64,000 nt of DNA, from the NCBI RefSeq assembly GCF_002843355.2, contig NZ_PJAI02000004.1:124001-188000 (forward strand), given 5' to 3'. Shown piece after piece: positions 1 through 9,040 of the stretch (position 1 is its first letter; the number at the start of each line of letters is the position of its first letter). The notes beneath the pieces were generated by a model. The model made no database searches. It was not told the DNA's origin and saw only the letters and a list, made by a program, of their open reading frames with translations. The translations under genes and the position numbers were made by a program. The stretch comes from Colwellia echini (lineage in GTDB: Bacteria > Pseudomonadota > Gammaproteobacteria > Enterobacterales > Alteromonadaceae).

Positions 1-1260
1 GCTTCTTTTCAAATTGAAGGTGGCAAAGACTCAAGACTTCCGTGTATTTGGGATACATTTTGCGATACACCAGATAAGGTTGCTGATGGTTCAAATGGCG
101 AAACTGCTTGTAATCATTTTAACTTATGGCAGCAAGATATTGAGTTAATTGATTCATTAGAAGTTGATGCCTATCGATTATCTATTTCATGGCCACGTGT
201 AATAACTGAATCAGGTGAGCTAAACCCTGAAGGTGTGGCTTACTATGTAGGTATTTTAGATGCGTTAGCTGATAAAAACATTAAAGCCTACGTGACACTA
301 TACCATTGGGATTTACCACAACATTTAGAAGACAAAGGCGGTTGGTTAAATCGAGAAACGGCTTATAAATTTAGAGATTACGCTGATTTAATTTCAAAAG
401 CCTTTGGCAATCGTGTTTATTCTTACGCTACTTTAAATGAACCCTTTTGTAGTGCCTTTTTAGGCTATGAGGTTGGCGTTCATGCGCCAGGTATTGTTGG
501 TAAAGAGTTCGGCAAAAAAGCGGCACACCACTTGTTACTAGCACATGGTCTAGCGATGGCAGTATTAACTAAAAACAGTCCTAATTCATTAAATGGTATA
601 GTTCTTAACTTTACCCCTTGCTACCCTGAGTCCAATTCAGAAGCGGATATTAATGCTACTGCATTTGCTGATGATTACTTTAACCAGTGGTATATTAAGC
701 CATTATTTGACGCTGAATATCCAGCAATAATGTCACAATTACCTGTGCAGAATCACCCAGAAATTCAGCCAGGCGATATGGAAATAATTAGCCATCCGTT
801 GGACTTTTTAGGGGTTAACTTTTATACCCGAGCAATTTACCGTGCTGATGTAAAAGAGCATTTTTTCCAAATTGATCCCCCTGAGCCACTTACCGATATT
901 GGCTGGGAGATTTACCCTAAAGCGTTTACCGAGTTATTAGTATCGCTTAATAAAAAGTACAAACTTCCGCCGGTATATATAACAGAAAATGGCGCGGCAA
1001 TGGCAGACACCATTGTTAATGGCGTGGTAAACGATCAAAACAGAATTGATTATTATCATGATCATTTAAATGCAGTACATAATGCCATTGAGCAAGGTGT
1101 AAATGTTGATGGTTACTTTGCTTGGAGTTTAATGGATAACTTTGAATGGGCTGAAGGCTACTTAAAACGCTTCGGCATTGTTTATGTTGACTACGTTACG
1201 CAAGAGAGAACCATTAAAGCTAGTGGTTTAGCGTATAAAGAATTAATTAAAAACAGATAG
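1..1260 (+). CDS. GH1 family beta-glucosidase, 5' end outside window
   Basis: The reading frame is open from base 1, so the first residues lie upstream. The protein is a glycoside hydrolase family 1 enzyme, which cleaves beta-linked glucosides such as cellobiose or laminaribiose by a retaining mechanism. The typical GH1 start (ASFQIEGG) is at the window edge, the acid/base Glu lies in TLNEP (codon 439-441) and the nucleophile Glu in YITENG (codon 985-987). The C-terminal WSLMDNFEWAEGY segment that binds the sugar is complete. No signal peptide can be judged because the start is missing; most GH1 enzymes are cytoplasmic, which fits the transporters and glucokinase that follow. Probably only about 15-20 residues are lost. 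Exact substrate is not determined by the sequence. Confidence 0.93.
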   Translation, partial: ASFQIEGGKDSRLPCIWDTFCDTPDKVADGSNGETACNHFNLWQQDIELIDSLEVDAYRLSISWPRVITESGELNPEGVAYYVGILDALADKNIKAYVTLYHWDLPQHLEDKGGWLNRETAYKFRDYADLISKAFGNRVYSYATLNEPFCSAFLGYEVGVHAPGIVGKEFGKKAAHHLLLAHGLAMAVLTKNSPNSLNGIVLNFTPCYPESNSEADINATAFADDYFNQWYIKPLFDAEYPAIMSQLPVQNHPEIQPGDMEIISHPLDFLGVNFYTRAIYRADVKEHFFQIDPPEPLTDIGWEIYPKAFTELLVSLNKKYKLPPVYITENGAAMADTIVNGVVNDQNRIDYYHDHLNAVHNAIEQGVNVDGYFAWSLMDNFEWAEGYLKRFGIVYVDYVTQERTIKASGLAYKELIKNR

Positions 1261-1366
1261 AAAGTCTGTTTAATGAAAGAGATAGCGTTAGTTACCTCTT
1301 TCCGTACAGCTTTAAATCATAGATATTAAGTACAGTTAAATATCACAAAAACATATAAATCAATAT

Positions 1367-1400
1367 ATTAAAGCTATACATTAAAGCTATACATTAAAGC
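1367..1400. repeat. 13-bp tandem repeat, about 2.6 copies
   Basis: The unit ATTAAAGCTATAC is repeated twice and followed by a partial third copy in the AT-rich gap between the beta-glucosidase and the first transporter. The rest of the 252-bp gap shows only a short 6-bp-arm inverted repeat at 1465-1480 and no gene. Confidence 0.7.
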
Positions 1401-1512
1401 CAATAAGCTAAAGTTATAAAACAAAGATAATAAAGTTAAAACAACAAGGCTATTACAAAAAAATCATGCTCTCAAGCATGAACAGAAATAATAATAACTA
1501 TAAGGCAATCTG

Positions 1513-3048
1513 ATGACTAAACTCCCCTTTCATGAAAAAATAGGTTACGCCATGGGCGACGCCGCTGCCAATTTAGTTTGGCGTGGTGCTTTAGCTTACT
1601 TAGCCGTATTCTATACTGACACCTTTGGCTTAACTGCCGCCGCCGCCGCTATGCTGTTTTTAGTGGTACGTTTGTCTGATGGTGTAACTGACATTATTAT
1701 GGGCATGATTGCCGACAGAACAAATACTCGTTGGGGTAAGTTTCGTCCGTGGATATTATGGTCAACTCCATTTTTAGCCTTATTCATGGTATTAAGTTTT
1801 ACCACACCTGATTTAAGTTATACCGCAAAACTTGTTTACGCCTATATAACTTACATCGGCTTAACGCTTGCCTACACGGTAAATAATGTGCCTTATTCTG
1901 CTTTAATGGGCGTTATGACACCAAGTGATACCGAGCGTACTAGTTTATCTGGCTTCCGCTTTGCCGGAGCTTTTGCTGGTGGCTTGCTCGTTATGGGGTT
2001 TTTACCTGATTTAGTTGCCTACTTTGGCGACGGTAATGACGCCATGGGTTATCAATATACCATGTACCTTTTTGCCGTTCTTTTAATTGTATTAATGGTA
2101 ACAACGTTTGCCACCACTAAAGAGCGTGTAACGCCAACCATTGATGAGTCAACCAACCTAAAATCTGAGTTAATTGATTTAAGTAAAAACCTACCCTTTA
2201 TCATCTTACCGTTATTGGCAATGACATTATTCTTCTATTACCGCGATATCTATAGTGGTGCTTTTTTTGTTATCGTCATGGGCTCAATGTGGCTAGTTAT
2301 TAAAAAATTAATTAATACTACACCTGAAGATTTAGGCGGAACTAAAAGAGACATGGTTGATTTATTAACCAACAAGCCTTGGTTGATATTACTTGGTATG
2401 GGCTTTATAACCATGCTATTTAATGGCATAAAATACGGCACTATCGCTTACTATTTTAAGTACCACGTAGGTAGCGAAGTTTTAGCAGGAAAATACTTTG
2501 TTGTATTATTACTAGCATCTATTTTAGGTGCGCTATCAACAAGCTATTTAGCAAAAAAACTTGGTAAACGTAAATTATTTATTGTTTCTCTTATTATCAG
2601 TGGCATTCTCACTGGCGCTTTTTATTGGGTACCGCAAGGTAACCTGACCGCTATTTTTGTGCTTGGTGGTAGCGCTGAGTTTTTTGCTGCCATAATGCCA
2701 ACCTTATACTTTACTATGTTAGGTGATTCAGCCGATTATTCTGAATGGAAAAATGGACGACGTGCAACAGGGCTAATTTATTCTGCAGGAACCTTTGTAC
2801 AAAAAACAGGCGGTGGTTTTGCTGGCGCATTAGTACTCGTTGTACTCGCTGGTTACGGCTACGATGGTATGGATAAATCTACCATTGAAGCCTCTCTACC
2901 CGGCATGCAATTACTAATGAGTTGGATACCTGCAGCTTTTGCTTTTGCAGGTGCTGCACTGATGATTTTTTACCCATTAACCAGTAAAGATAATCAACAA
3001 ATTGGCGATGAATTAATAGAACGTAGAATGATAGCACCAACAACCTAA
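1513..3048 (+). CDS. GPH-family sugar:cation symporter, long form (MFS)
   Basis: This 511-residue integral membrane protein belongs to the glycoside-pentoside-hexuronide:cation symporter family (MelB-like). The N-terminal KIGYAMGDAAANL segment, the conserved DxxxDxxMGxxxDRTNTRWGKFRPW loop between early membrane segments and the late DYSEWKNGRRATGLIYS motif are all family signatures. It is longer than the usual 440-470 residues because the central loop (about residues 225-290) carries two extra hydrophobic stretches. Its position between a GH1 beta-glucosidase and a second transporter suggests uptake of a beta-glucoside or glucose across the inner membrane. Substrate and coupling ion are inferred from family only. 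Confidence 0.88.
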   Translation: MTKLPFHEKIGYAMGDAAANLVWRGALAYLAVFYTDTFGLTAAAAAMLFLVVRLSDGVTDIIMGMIADRTNTRWGKFRPWILWSTPFLALFMVLSFTTPDLSYTAKLVYAYITYIGLTLAYTVNNVPYSALMGVMTPSDTERTSLSGFRFAGAFAGGLLVMGFLPDLVAYFGDGNDAMGYQYTMYLFAVLLIVLMVTTFATTKERVTPTIDESTNLKSELIDLSKNLPFIILPLLAMTLFFYYRDIYSGAFFVIVMGSMWLVIKKLINTTPEDLGGTKRDMVDLLTNKPWLILLGMGFITMLFNGIKYGTIAYYFKYHVGSEVLAGKYFVVLLLASILGALSTSYLAKKLGKRKLFIVSLIISGILTGAFYWVPQGNLTAIFVLGGSAEFFAAIMPTLYFTMLGDSADYSEWKNGRRATGLIYSAGTFVQKTGGGFAGALVLVVLAGYGYDGMDKSTIEASLPGMQLLMSWIPAAFAFAGAALMIFYPLTSKDNQQIGDELIERRMIAPTT

Positions 3049-3096
3049 CCTCCAGAATTAGTCCTATAAAATATAGTACTGTAATAACTTAAATCT

Positions 3097-3122
3097 CTGA
3101 TGGCTTAATGCTAAGCCATCAG
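3097..3122 (+). terminator. Hairpin between the two transporter genes
   Basis: Perfect 11-bp arms (CTGATGGCTTA / TAAGCCATCAG) enclose a 4-base loop and are followed by a weak T-rich run. It may terminate or attenuate transcription between the two symporter genes. The poor T tract keeps this tentative. Confidence 0.5.
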
Positions 3123-3210
3123 TAGTTTTAGTAAATAATAAATTTAATAAGTAATTTATTTAAAAAGTATCAGGTTTAATAAAAATTTTAATATTGAGAA
3201 TTGAGAGTTC

Positions 3211-4533
3211 ATGATTAGCGTAAGAGAAAAAATAGCCTATGGCTTAGGCGATACCGCCAGTAATATTATATTTCAAACAGTGATGATGTTTTTGTTATTG
3301 TTTTATACAGACGTGGTTGGTTTATCGCCAGCAGTAGTAGGAACAATGTTTTTATTTGTACGTGTAATCGATGCGATTACTGATCCTATTATGGGGAATT
3401 TAGCTGACAAAACACGAACTAAATGGGGGCAATTTCGCCCTTACCTACTTTGGTTAGCGCTGCCATTTGCCTTAATTAGTATATTAGCTTTCACTACACC
3501 TGATTTGTCAGGTGATAATAAAGTCATCTATGCTTTTGTTACTTATACTTTATTAATGATTGCCTACACAGCCATTAATATTCCTTACTGTGGCTTAGGT
3601 GGAGTAATAACCGCTGATGCAAAAGAGCGCGTTACTGTACAATCTTACCGTTTTGTTTTTGGTATGTTAGGTGGAGTGATTGTGGCTGCTGCGACCATGC
3701 CAATGGTTGAATGGTTTGGGCAAGGAGATAGTGCAAAGGGCTATCAATTAACCATGGTAGCAATGAGCAGCTTAGGTGTTGTGTTATTTTTATTATGTTT
3801 CTTAGGAACCAAAGAGCGCGTAGCACCACCTGAAGATCAAGATGCTTCGATGAAAGTAAACCTAATGTCACTTTGGAAAAATGATCAATGGCGTATCCTG
3901 TGTATCGCTGCATTTTATTTACTTACCGGACAAGTATTACGCCTAACTCTGGCTGTTTATTATGTTAAGTATTTTCTTGGACGAGAGGATTTAATTACTT
4001 CATTTTTAACACTCGGTGTTATTGCCAGCATGCTTGGTTGCGCTGTAGCACAACCACTTGCTAAACGCGTTTGTAAAATTAAAGCCTATATTGCGCTACA
4101 AAGTATATCTGCGGCTATATGCCTGTTAAGTTTTTTTATTGCTTCTGATCAGATTGTTGTTGCCTTTATCGCTTTTATTGCATGGAAGTTCTTCCTCGAT
4201 ATGGCTTCACCATTACTTTGGGCAAAAATGGCCGATACTATTGATTATGGACATAAAAAAACGGGAATTAGAGTAACTGGCTTAGTTTATTCGGGCGTCA
4301 TATTTTTTATCAAAATGGGCGTTGCTATTGGCGGAGCACTCGCTGGTTGGTTATTAACTTTTTACGGTTACCAAGCCGATATAGAACAAACCGAAGCGAC
4401 TAAACATGGCTTACTTTTATCGTTCACCCTTTTCCCAGCATTAGGCTCTATTGCTGTAGCTTGGGTGATGAGAAATTACACCTTAACAGAGCAAAAAGTT
4501 GTTGATATTCAAACCGAGTTAAAAACTGGTTAA
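3211..4533 (+). CDS. GPH-family sugar:cation symporter, standard length (MFS)
   Basis: This 440-residue membrane protein is a second GPH-family symporter. It shows the same start (KIAYGLGDTASN), the DAITDPIMGNLADKTRTKWGQFRPY loop and the late DTIDYGHKKTGIRVTGLVYS motif as the preceding gene, but it lacks the central insertion seen there. GAGAG lies upstream of the ATG at 3211. Having two paralogous symporters next to a GH1 enzyme, a LacI regulator and glucokinase points to uptake of glucose plus a beta-glucoside, or of sugars differing in size. This division of labour is inference. Confidence 0.88.
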   Translation: MISVREKIAYGLGDTASNIIFQTVMMFLLLFYTDVVGLSPAVVGTMFLFVRVIDAITDPIMGNLADKTRTKWGQFRPYLLWLALPFALISILAFTTPDLSGDNKVIYAFVTYTLLMIAYTAINIPYCGLGGVITADAKERVTVQSYRFVFGMLGGVIVAAATMPMVEWFGQGDSAKGYQLTMVAMSSLGVVLFLLCFLGTKERVAPPEDQDASMKVNLMSLWKNDQWRILCIAAFYLLTGQVLRLTLAVYYVKYFLGREDLITSFLTLGVIASMLGCAVAQPLAKRVCKIKAYIALQSISAAICLLSFFIASDQIVVAFIAFIAWKFFLDMASPLLWAKMADTIDYGHKKTGIRVTGLVYSGVIFFIKMGVAIGGALAGWLLTFYGYQADIEQTEATKHGLLLSFTLFPALGSIAVAWVMRNYTLTEQKVVDIQTELKTG

Positions 4534-4619
4534 CTCTTACGCAACTATGCTAAAATTCGCCGTCAATATTTATAGTATTAACAATTACAAACAATTAGAT
4601 TGCGTAACTTAGGAATAAA

Positions 4620-5621
4620 ATGGCGACAATATACGAAGTTTCAACACTTGCTGGTGTCTCGTTAGCAACGGTTTCACGAGTGATCAATAATAACTCACGC
4701 GTTAGCGATAAAACACGCCAGAAAGTTACTGACGCCATGGCTGAATTAGATTATCGCCCTAACTCTATTGCTCAATCGCTTGCTTCTAACCGAACTAATA
4801 GTGTCGGTATATTGGTTTCTGAATTACACGGCCCCTTCTTTGGTCAAATGATGGCCGGCATAGAGTCTGAATTAAGATTGTCAGGTAAACACGTAATCAT
4901 TACCACAGGTCATAGTGAAGAAGAAAGAGAAAAGGACGGTATTGAATTTCTAATTAGTAGAAACTGTGATGCCATTATTTTACATGTTGAAGCTGTTAAT
5001 GATGAATACCTTATTGAATTATGTAAAGGCAATACCCCTGTTTATCTCATGAGTCGTTACGTTGCAGCAATTAGTGAAAACTGCATCAGCCTAAATAATG
5101 AATTAGGTGGATATTTAGCCACTAAGTCAATTATAGAGCAAGGCCACTCGGCTATTGCATATATTGCAGGTCCACAATTCAAATCTGATGCTAAGTGTCG
5201 TTTAGCTGGTCATAAAAGAGCATTGACGGAATATAACATCCCCTTTAGTGATACACTTTATTTTGAAGGTGATTTTAAAGAAACAGGTGGTTGCGATGGT
5301 TTAGAGCATTTTATTAATAGCAATAAACCCTTTACTGCCTTAATTTGCGCTAATGATGAAATGGCATCAGGGGCAATAACTTATGCGCGTGAGCAAGGGT
5401 TTTCGTTGCCTGATGAACTATCAATAATTGGTTTTGATAATATCATTTTTTCACAGCACACCTACCCCAAACTTACCACCATAGATAACCCGGTGAATTT
5501 AATGGGCCATATGGCAGCCAAATTAGTATTAAAAAACACTTATAAACAAAAGAATATCAATATTACTCACTCTTTTGAACCAACACTTATAACCCGAGAT
5601 TCTGTTATTAGTGCTGTTTAA
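4620..5621 (+). CDS. LacI-family transcriptional regulator
   Basis: A 333-residue LacI/GalR repressor. Residues 3-50 are the LacI helix-turn-helix and hinge helix (YEVSTLAGVSLATVSRVIN, then RPNSIAQSLAS). The remainder is a periplasmic-binding-protein-like sensor domain, ending with the IIGFDNI and PKLTTIDNP segments typical of the family. It probably controls the adjacent glycosidase, transporter and kinase genes in response to a sugar. The ATG at 4620 is preceded by AGGAATAAA, giving a plausible ribosome binding site. No convincing shared operator could be identified in the neighbouring promoters. Confidence 0.9.
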   Translation: MATIYEVSTLAGVSLATVSRVINNNSRVSDKTRQKVTDAMAELDYRPNSIAQSLASNRTNSVGILVSELHGPFFGQMMAGIESELRLSGKHVIITTGHSEEEREKDGIEFLISRNCDAIILHVEAVNDEYLIELCKGNTPVYLMSRYVAAISENCISLNNELGGYLATKSIIEQGHSAIAYIAGPQFKSDAKCRLAGHKRALTEYNIPFSDTLYFEGDFKETGGCDGLEHFINSNKPFTALICANDEMASGAITYAREQGFSLPDELSIIGFDNIIFSQHTYPKLTTIDNPVNLMGHMAAKLVLKNTYKQKNINITHSFEPTLITRDSVISAV

Positions 5622-5674
5622 TAAAGTGCTAGTATAGTTTAACGCCTATATTTTGATGAGAGAAAAGACCTAGA

Positions 5675-6664
5675 ATGATTAATTCACAACATAGCCAAGT
5701 AGTTAATTTAGTTGCAGATATTGGTGGTACAAATATCCGTTTAGCAATTACCGATAAAGATAATAACCTAAGCGGTATTCAAACATATCAATGTAAGTTA
5801 TTCCCACAGTTAAGTGATGTTATTCGTCAATATCTAACTGAAAAAGAATTGTTAACATCATCTATAAATGCATGTTTAGCCATTGCTTGTCCAGTAGATA
5901 CCGATGCTATTGCTATGACTAACTTGCCTTGGAAGTTTTCACAAAAGCAACTTAAAGCCGAGCTTAACTTAAACAGCTTAACCTTGATAAATGATTACAC
6001 TGCTATTGCTATGGCAATTCCATCATTACGTGATGATCAAAAAGTAAAAATTGGCGAAGGTGAATCAATAAAAAATAACCCTATAGCTGTTTGCGGCCCA
6101 GGAACAGGTTTAGGTGTTGCTAACTTAGTAAATATTAATGACCAATGGCATTGTTTAGGTGGCGAAGGTGGTCATATCGATTTTGCCCCTGTAGATGACC
6201 TTGATGTACTAATATTCGAACAGTTAAAAAAAATAAAAAAACGTATTTCATACGAACAGCTTCTTTCTGGCTATGGTATTGAGCAAATATATCAAGCATT
6301 ATTAATTATTAATAATGTGCAAGTTTCAGAACCACAATCAGTTAAGCTAACCGCTAAAGATATCAGTACAAATGCTTTAAATAATAGTTGCGATATATGT
6401 AACCAAGCCTTGGCACAGTTTTGTAAAGTACTTGGCAGCTTTGCTGGTAATTTAGCCTTAACTACAGGCTCAACTGGCGGCGTATATATCGCAGGAGGCA
6501 TAGTGCCAAGATTTGTTGAGTACGTACAAGAGAGTGGCTTTAGAGAGCGATTTGAAGCGAAAGGTCGTATGACTCATTTAAATGAGCAAACACCAACGTA
6601 TATTATTACTGAAAGCCAACCGGGTTTGCTTGGTGCTGCAGCATTCATCAACCAGATAGTTTAA
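5675..6664 (+). CDS. glk: Glucokinase
   Basis: A 329-residue glucokinase of the E. coli Glk type, phosphorylating free glucose with ATP to glucose 6-phosphate in the cytoplasm. The phosphate-binding motif DIGGTN is at residues 15-20, the glucose-contacting segments include LINDYTA and LGGEGGHIDF, and the C-terminal GGVYIAGGIVPR adenosine motif is present. Its length matches the family. It lies 53 bp after the LacI regulator gene and would handle glucose released by the GH1 enzyme. A rho-independent terminator follows at about 6700-6730. Confidence 0.93.
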   Translation: MINSQHSQVVNLVADIGGTNIRLAITDKDNNLSGIQTYQCKLFPQLSDVIRQYLTEKELLTSSINACLAIACPVDTDAIAMTNLPWKFSQKQLKAELNLNSLTLINDYTAIAMAIPSLRDDQKVKIGEGESIKNNPIAVCGPGTGLGVANLVNINDQWHCLGGEGGHIDFAPVDDLDVLIFEQLKKIKKRISYEQLLSGYGIEQIYQALLIINNVQVSEPQSVKLTAKDISTNALNNSCDICNQALAQFCKVLGSFAGNLALTTGSTGGVYIAGGIVPRFVEYVQESGFRERFEAKGRMTHLNEQTPTYIITESQPGLLGAAAFINQIV

Positions 6665-6699
6665 TCTTTAAGTTGTTGACTAGTACATGTATTACAAAC

Positions 6700-6730
6700 A
6701 AAAAAGCTCAATATTTCATTGAGCTTTTTA
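6700..6730 (+). terminator. Rho-independent terminator after glk
   Basis: Arms GCTCAAT (6706-6712) and ATTGAGC (6718-6724) are flanked by an A run and a T run. It can serve glk on the plus strand and the convergent TraF-like gene on the minus strand. Confidence 0.85.
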
Positions 6731-6772
6731 ATGCAATTTTTTATTCTTTATAACACTTATATTTAAGTGAAT

Positions 6773-8197
6773 TTAATATTCAAACTGTAAACCTAAATTA
6801 GCCGTTAAGCCACGCATAACGTTAACACCATCAATATTTACCGTATCTAATGTACTCGAAACACCAAGGTTTATATATTTCGCAAAAGTAATACCTGCAC
6901 TTAAGTAACCTAATTCTGTACCAGCTAAATTTTGGCGATATCCTAATCGAGCACCTGGTAGCCACCAAGAATCAGAAGCGTAACCAACATTAACACTCGC
7001 CCATTGATATTCATTTTGCATAGGATCAGAAACGGCATTTAACTCGATAGCCATATTTAAACTCCAACGTCTATCTAAAGTAAATATTGCCCCTTCAACT
7101 TTACCTTGTCGCTCTATAACATAAGTGGTTTCTTGTATTAATTTATCTTTTACTTCTTCTGAGCTAAATTGACTAAAGTCTGTATTAGGGTAATCAAAAT
7201 CCATTTCTATTAGGTTCTTAATACTCGCCCCTAATTCATAATGATTTGCCGACCAAATTAGACCAATATCAGCATCAAATGCATTTTGATATTTAAAGTC
7301 AGTATCTCTGATATTATCAAACAGAACTTGAGAGTCTGTTAAATCACCTAAACTAACATTAATATTCGTTAGGCCAACACGATAAAAAGTAGGTTCAACA
7401 CCCAAAAATAGATTACCAGAATCAGAACTATAAACGCTACGGCTATAGCCTACACTCATTTTAAAAATATCAGCGGCTTTCACTAATAGTAAACTTTCAT
7501 TTTCTAATCTCAGGCTTAAATCATCAATATTTTGATCATACTGAACTTTAACCCCCGCACTTAAATCAAATTCAGTAGATGGGGTGTTATGGTCTATCGC
7601 TAAAATATTCTCTAATGCTGCTTTAGCTTGTGCTTCATCAAAATTAAGGCCTTCTGTAATACCTACCGCTTTCGAACTACCTAATGTTTGAATTTTAAAC
7701 ATCAGGCTACCACCATAAATGTCATCACTAATAACAAATGGTATGTCTAATCCAATATGCGCGGTGCCATAGCCTTGTTCAGCAATAACCGCTAATAAAC
7801 CACCGACTACCAACACCTCCGGTACTAAAGCTTTTAAAGCACTATCCGCCTCAGGATTTTCATCAATAATTTTTGCAATATCGATACTTGACTGGCTTTC
7901 GCTCGGCGAACTTTCACCGTTAATCGGCGCAACTATCTCTCTGGAAATATTATCAATCACATCAAATAAATCGTCTAAGTTACCATATTCAATACCGCCA
8001 GATATTGATACCATTCCGCCTTTAGAGGTATTAACGCCGTTAATTTTAGCTGTGGCCGCAGCAGCAGCTGGGTTGCCATGTACAGAAAGGCCACGTTGGC
8101 TGTAACCTAATTCGTCAGGTGCTAGTTGAGTCGCAGCAAACGATGCTGAACTTAATAAAATAGCCGCAGTAAGAGCTGAAAACTTGATAGTATGCAT
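6773..8197 (-). CDS. TraF-like exported protein (conjugal transfer TraF_2 family)
   Basis: The ATG at 8197 is preferred over upstream starts because it gives a clean signal peptide (MHTIKFSALTAAILLSSASFA) and has AAGG upstream. The mature part has Gly-rich and beta-strand-rich segments, with the family pattern of an N-terminal RGLSVHGNPAAAAA block, a central helical region and a C-terminal barrel-like region ending in LGLQFEY. It resembles the chromosomally encoded proteins labelled conjugal transfer TraF, which look like outer-membrane barrels. No other conjugation gene is nearby, so a role in conjugation is unlikely. The C-terminal Phe/Tyr ending fits outer membrane insertion. The true function is unknown. 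Confidence 0.75.
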   Translation of the reverse strand: MHTIKFSALTAAILLSSASFAATQLAPDELGYSQRGLSVHGNPAAAAATAKINGVNTSKGGMVSISGGIEYGNLDDLFDVIDNISREIVAPINGESSPSESQSSIDIAKIIDENPEADSALKALVPEVLVVGGLLAVIAEQGYGTAHIGLDIPFVISDDIYGGSLMFKIQTLGSSKAVGITEGLNFDEAQAKAALENILAIDHNTPSTEFDLSAGVKVQYDQNIDDLSLRLENESLLLVKAADIFKMSVGYSRSVYSSDSGNLFLGVEPTFYRVGLTNINVSLGDLTDSQVLFDNIRDTDFKYQNAFDADIGLIWSANHYELGASIKNLIEMDFDYPNTDFSQFSSEEVKDKLIQETTYVIERQGKVEGAIFTLDRRWSLNMAIELNAVSDPMQNEYQWASVNVGYASDSWWLPGARLGYRQNLAGTELGYLSAGITFAKYINLGVSSTLDTVNIDGVNVMRGLTANLGLQFEY

Positions 8198-8552
8198 AAT
8201 GAGATTAACCTTGATTTGATCCATAAATAGGCTTCTGTACACTAAAATAACAAGTGGGCATAAGACACTGTAGTAGTTACACCACTCCATGTAAATTTAT
8301 GCTCTGTGTAAAATAGACTCATAAACTTCATAAAGCTAATAGAATTGGTACTAACTTATTATTACACATATTAACAAATGTACTGATGGCAAACTAGCTA
8401 TAGGTACAATTCATTAACAATTTTAGTTAAAGTGATTGCCTAAGATATAAAAGAGTTAACCAATCGATATTTAAAATAAACATTAGAATTGGAGTAACGC
8501 TAACTGAAGCACTAATGACTTATACTGTAATCGACTCGCAATAGCCAAAACA

Positions 8553-8580
8553 AAAATGGCACCTTACTAGGTGCCATTTT
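8553..8580 (-). terminator. Terminator after ybaB
   Basis: Perfect 12-bp arms (AAAATGGCACCT / AGGTGCCATTTT) around a TACT loop, ending in T runs on both strands. It sits just past the ybaB stop and ends the apt-dnaX-ybaB group. The remaining 8198-8552 stretch is AT-rich and must hold the TraF-like gene promoter; no gene was seen in it. Confidence 0.88.
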
Positions 8581-8594
8581 ATTGAGTTTTAAGC

Positions 8595-8921
8595 CTAAAA
8601 CGGCATTTTCATACCCGGCGGTAATTGCATACCACCGGTTAGCGCGCCCATTTTATCTTTGTTTTGTTCTTCAACGCGACGTACAGCGTCATTTACCGCT
8701 GCGGCAAGTAAATCTTCAATCATATCTTTATCATCATCCATTAAGCTTTCATCAAGCTCAACACGACGAACACTATGACTACCTGTCATAGTAACTTTGA
8801 CCATACCGGCACCAGCTTCACCAACAACTTCCATTTGTGCTAATTCTTCTTGTGCTTTTGCCATTTTGGCTTGCATTTGTTGGGCTTGCTTCATCAAGTT
8901 GCCCATTCCGCCTTTCATCAT
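8595..8921 (-). CDS. ybaB: YbaB/EbfC nucleoid-associated protein
   Basis: A small DNA-binding protein of 108 residues, clearly homologous to E. coli Yba[26 protein letters not shown] at the N-terminus, the GMVKVTM core and the [12 protein letters not shown] tail. YbaB forms dimers that bind DNA and affect nucleoid structure. The start at 8921 is chosen because GGAG lies 6 bases upstream; an earlier in-frame ATG at 8933 would precede that ribosome binding site. It follows dnaX as in most bacteria. Unusually, recR does not follow it here. Confidence 0.94.
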   Translation of the reverse strand: MMKGGMGNLMKQAQQMQAKMAKAQEELAQMEVVGEAGAGMVKVTMTGSHSVRRVELDESLMDDDKDMIEDLLAAAVNDAVRRVEEQNKDKMGALTGGMQLPPGMKMPF

Positions 8922-9040
8922 TATATTCTCCAATTTTATACTGTTAACTAGTTTATTTATTAATGGGGTTACTTTACCTAAAACACAATAGTTTTTACAC
9001 TAAAAGACTATGAATACACCTACTTTAGATTCACTTTAAA

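Noticed and set aside
4537-4608. TTACGCAA and TTGCGTAA flanking the LacI gene promoter as a possible operator pair
   Set aside because: Eight-base matches about 60 bp apart, not found at the neighbouring promoters; insufficient to call an operator.
6773-8197. Conjugation locus suggested by the TraF-like protein
   Set aside because: No other transfer, relaxase or mobility gene is present; TraF_2 proteins are common on marine chromosomes.
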